Below are positions 4,362-6,541 of a stretch of 6,541 nt of DNA, in pieces. The notes below the pieces were generated by a model. The model was not told the DNA's origin. It did not search any database and saw only the letters and a program-made list of their open reading frames with translations. The stretch's first letter is position 1. Each line of letters begins with the position of its first letter. The translations under genes were made by a program, and so were the position numbers. The stretch is from the NCBI GenBank assembly GCA_019421315.1, contig JAHZFN010000268.1:1-6541 (forward strand), given 5' to 3'. This DNA is from Peptococcaceae bacterium. GTDB taxonomy: Bacteria; Bacillota; Dehalobacteriia; UBA4068; UBA4997.

Positions 4362-6541
4362 ATGAAATTATGCAAAAAAACTTTGCACATCAACGGTGCA
4401 GACAGAATGTTTATCTGCAACCCGGAAAAAGACACATTGGCTGATGTCTTGCGTCGTCTGGGTCTGACAGGTACCAAAGTTGGCTGCAACAAAGGTATCT
4501 GCGGCGCCTGTTCCGTTATTTTGGACGGTCAAGTAGTTCGTTCCTGCATCAAAAAAATCAAGAACATTGCAGATTACAGCACTGTTTTGACCATCGAAGG
4601 TATCGGTAATCCGCTGCACCTGCATCCTTTGCAGTTTGCATTCATGCACTACGGCGCAGTTCAATGCGGCTTCTGTTCTCCCGGTTTTATCGTTTCCGCT
4701 TACGCTTTGCTGGAACAAAACAACAACCCCACCAGAGAAGAAGTTCGTGATTGGTTCCAAAAAACCAAAAACGTTTGCCGCTGCACAGGTTACAAACAAA
4801 TCGTTGACGCCGTTATGGCTGCTGCTAAAGTTGTCCGCGGCGAAGCAACAATGGACGACATCAGAAGATACGATGAAAACGCCCATGATTTGTACGGCAA
4901 ACCGATGGTTCGCCCTGCCGCTTTGAGCAAAGTTTGCGGTGTTGCCGACTACGGCGATGACATCGAACTGAAAATGCCCGCAGAAACTCTGCACGTTGCA
5001 TTGGTTCAGCCTAAAATCACTCACCACGCAAAAATCCTCAACATTGACTTCTCCGAAGCTGAAAAAGTTCCCGGCGTAGTTAAATTCGTTACATATAAAG
5101 ACTGTCAAGGTACAAACCGCCACGACCTTTTCATCGGCCATGCCCGCAGCACAGTTAAAAAACCGACTTGTTTCATGTTGGCAGAAGACAAAATTTACCG
5201 TTACGGTGACGTTGTTGCTCTGGCTGTTGCCGACACCAAAGAACACGCTCGTCAAGCAGCCGCTTTGGTAAAAGTTGAAATCGAAGAATTGCCTGCATAT
5301 CTCAATTATCTGGATGCGGCAATGCCCGACGCTCAAAGAATCATGGAAGACACACCTAATGTTTACGCTATGCAGCCTGTATTTAAAGGCGATACCGATA
5401 ACATTCCGGAAATGATCGAAAATGCTCCTTACAGCGTAAGCGGCAGCTTCTACTCCAGCCGTGAACCTCATCTTTCTATCGAAGGCGACACAGTACAAAG
5501 TTACTATGATGAAGAAGGCATTTTGACAATCCACTGCAAATCCCAAGGTTTGTATGGTAACCTTTACAACGTGTCCGTAGCTGTTGGTTTGCCGATGGAA
5601 AAAATGCGTATGATCGAAAACCCAACAGGTGCTTCTTTCGGTTGGGCAATGTATGCAGGTTCTTACGCTCTTTGTGCAATGGCAACAATGGCAACAGGTA
5701 TGCCTTGTGCTCTTTCTATGACATATGAAGAACATCAGGCTTACAGCGGCAAACGCTGCCCTGCTTACTCCAACGGCACATTGGCCTGCGACGAAAACGG
5801 TAAAATTATTGCTACCGAATTTGAATGCGGTCTTGACCATGGTCCATATTCCGACTTGGGTGACGACTTGACAACACGTCCTGCTCGTTTCATGCTCTTC
5901 CCATACAATGTTCCTAACGTATTGGGTCTGGTTCGTGTTGCAAACACCAACCACAGCTTTGGTATTGCTTACCGCGGTTATGGTTCTCCGCAAATTTACA
6001 CCTGCGGCGAAGCATTAGTAGATATGCTGGCAGAAAAAGCAGGCATCGATCCATTTGAATTCCGCCGCCGCAACATTGCTCACGAAGGCGACACCAACAT
6101 CAACAGCTGGCCTTTCGCTCATTATCCGATGGAACAGATGATGGACGTTATGCAGCCTATTTATGAAAAAGCTGTTGCAGACGCAAAAAAATACGATACT
6201 CCCGAAGTTCGCCGCGGCGTAGGTCTGGCTTGGGGCGGCTACAACGTCACAGAAGGTACCCATGACCAATGTGAAGTTGCTCTGGAACTGGGTCCCGACA
6301 ACACATTCATCAAATACGACACCTGGCAGGATCAGGGTCAAGGCGGCGACGTAGGCTCCTTGATGGTTACATTGGAAGCCTTGAAACCTCTGAATGTTAA
6401 AACCAGCCAAATCAAACTGATCCAAAACGACACAGGTCTTTGCCCTGACCACGGCTTCTCCGCTTCCTCCCGTTCTCACTTCATGAACGGTAAAGCAACT
6501 CAACTGGCTGCCGAAAAATTGATGGACGCCATGAGAAAAGA
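4362..6541 (+). CDS. Molybdenum aldehyde oxidoreductase (MOP/xanthine oxidase family), N-terminal 726 codons
   Basis: Oxidises aldehydes to carboxylic acids at a molybdopterin site and passes electrons through two [2Fe-2S] clusters, by homology to Desulfovibrio gigas MOP (907 residues; this copy is cut by the window). Residues 1-80 are the ferredoxin-like domain with C42, C47, C50 and C62. Residues 85-160 are the second cluster domain with C102, C105, C139 and C141; all eight ligands are present. After a short linker the molybdopterin part starts near 180 (RPAALSKVCGVADYG). It shows REPHLSIEGD at 367-376, GASFGWAM at 423-430, DHGPYSDLGD at 492-501, YRGYGSPQ at 537-544 (R538 is the conserved arginine) and DQGQGGDVG at 657-665. 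The catalytic glutamate lies beyond the edge. No FAD domain is inserted, so the acceptor is probably flavodoxin or ferredoxin. Substrate unknown. Codon use is strongly biased, unlike the surrounding spacer. Confidence 0.95.
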   Translation, partial: MKLCKKTLHINGADRMFICNPEKDTLADVLRRLGLTGTKVGCNKGICGACSVILDGQVVRSCIKKIKNIADYSTVLTIEGIGNPLHLHPLQFAFMHYGAVQCGFCSPGFIVSAYALLEQNNNPTREEVRDWFQKTKNVCRCTGYKQIVDAVMAAAKVVRGEATMDDIRRYDENAHDLYGKPMVRPAALSKVCGVADYGDDIELKMPAETLHVALVQPKITHHAKILNIDFSEAEKVPGVVKFVTYKDCQGTNRHDLFIGHARSTVKKPTCFMLAEDKIYRYGDVVALAVADTKEHARQAAALVKVEIEELPAYLNYLDAAMPDAQRIMEDTPNVYAMQPVFKGDTDNIPEMIENAPYSVSGSFYSSREPHLSIEGDTVQSYYDEEGILTIHCKSQGLYGNLYNVSVAVGLPMEKMRMIENPTGASFGWAMYAGSYALCAMATMATGMPCALSMTYEEHQAYSGKRCPAYSNGTLACDENGKIIATEFECGLDHGPYSDLGDDLTTRPARFMLFPYNVPNVLGLVRVANTNHSFGIAYRGYGSPQIYTCGEALVDMLAEKAGIDPFEFRRRNIAHEGDTNINSWPFAHYPMEQMMDVMQPIYEKAVADAKKYDTPEVRRGVGLAWGGYNVTEGTHDQCEVALELGPDNTFIKYDTWQDQGQGGDVGSLMVTLEALKPLNVKTSQIKLIQNDTGLCPDHGFSASSRSHFMNGKATQLAAEKLMDAMRK

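Noticed and set aside
4368..5993. 541-codon open frame on the minus strand
   Set aside because: It is in codon register with the clear oxidoreductase gene on the plus strand, is rich in Cys, Phe and Val with no recognisable domain, and is explained by avoidance of TTA, CTA and TCA in the sense gene.
6015..6503. 162-codon open frame on the minus strand
   Set aside because: Same explanation: antisense shadow of the oxidoreductase gene, separated from the larger one by the sense TTA codon at 6015.

Overview
The window looks like chromosome from a low-GC anaerobic Firmicute. I lean towards a Negativicutes-type gut anaerobe (Phascolarctobacterium/Acidaminococcus-like). The reasons are a MOP-type molybdenum aldehyde oxidoreductase, a small free-standing Mop molbindin, a BofC-like membrane protein with no sporulation genes beside it, strong GAGGTG/GGAGG Shine-Dalgarno sequences, and coding DNA set in very AT-rich spacers. 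The genus is an inference.

Layout: five genes read leftward on the minus strand. From right to left they are a DUF169 protein (2378-3175), a one-pass membrane protein with a BofC-like outer domain (1347-2081), a 69-residue molbindin (978-1187), the tRNA wobble 2'-O-methyltransferase TrmL (148-711) and the first 27 codons of a YigZ/IMPACT protein (1-82). They do not form one operon. A strong bidirectional terminator (2227-2267) lies after the DUF169 gene, another hairpin terminator (911-956) follows the molbindin gene, and promoter-like sequences precede molbindin, trmL and DUF169. Diverging to the right, one large gene starts at 4362 and runs off the window: a MOP-type aldehyde oxidoreductase with two [2Fe-2S] domains followed directly by the molybdopterin domain, and no FAD domain. 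Both molybdenum-linked genes (molbindin and oxidoreductase) are here, but two genes on the opposite strand separate them.

The least ordinary part is the nearly 1.2 kb spacer between DUF169 and the oxidoreductase (3176-4361). It is extremely AT-rich and has no credible protein gene. It holds a good sigma-70-type promoter (3463-3491) preceded by two perfect palindromes. About 100 bp past the predicted transcription start is a hairpin plus T7 tract (3594-3635). A competing upstream pairing could mask the 5' half of that hairpin. This looks like a small RNA unit or an attenuated leader. Further downstream are more promoter-like pairs, an inverted repeat, a perfect 24-bp tandem duplication and a perfect 13-bp tandem duplication just before the oxidoreductase ribosome binding site.

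The oxidoreductase gene has a long antisense open frame because its codon use avoids TTA, CTA and TCA for about 547 codons. This fits strong expression. I see no CRISPR array, rRNA, tRNA, phage gene or intact insertion sequence.
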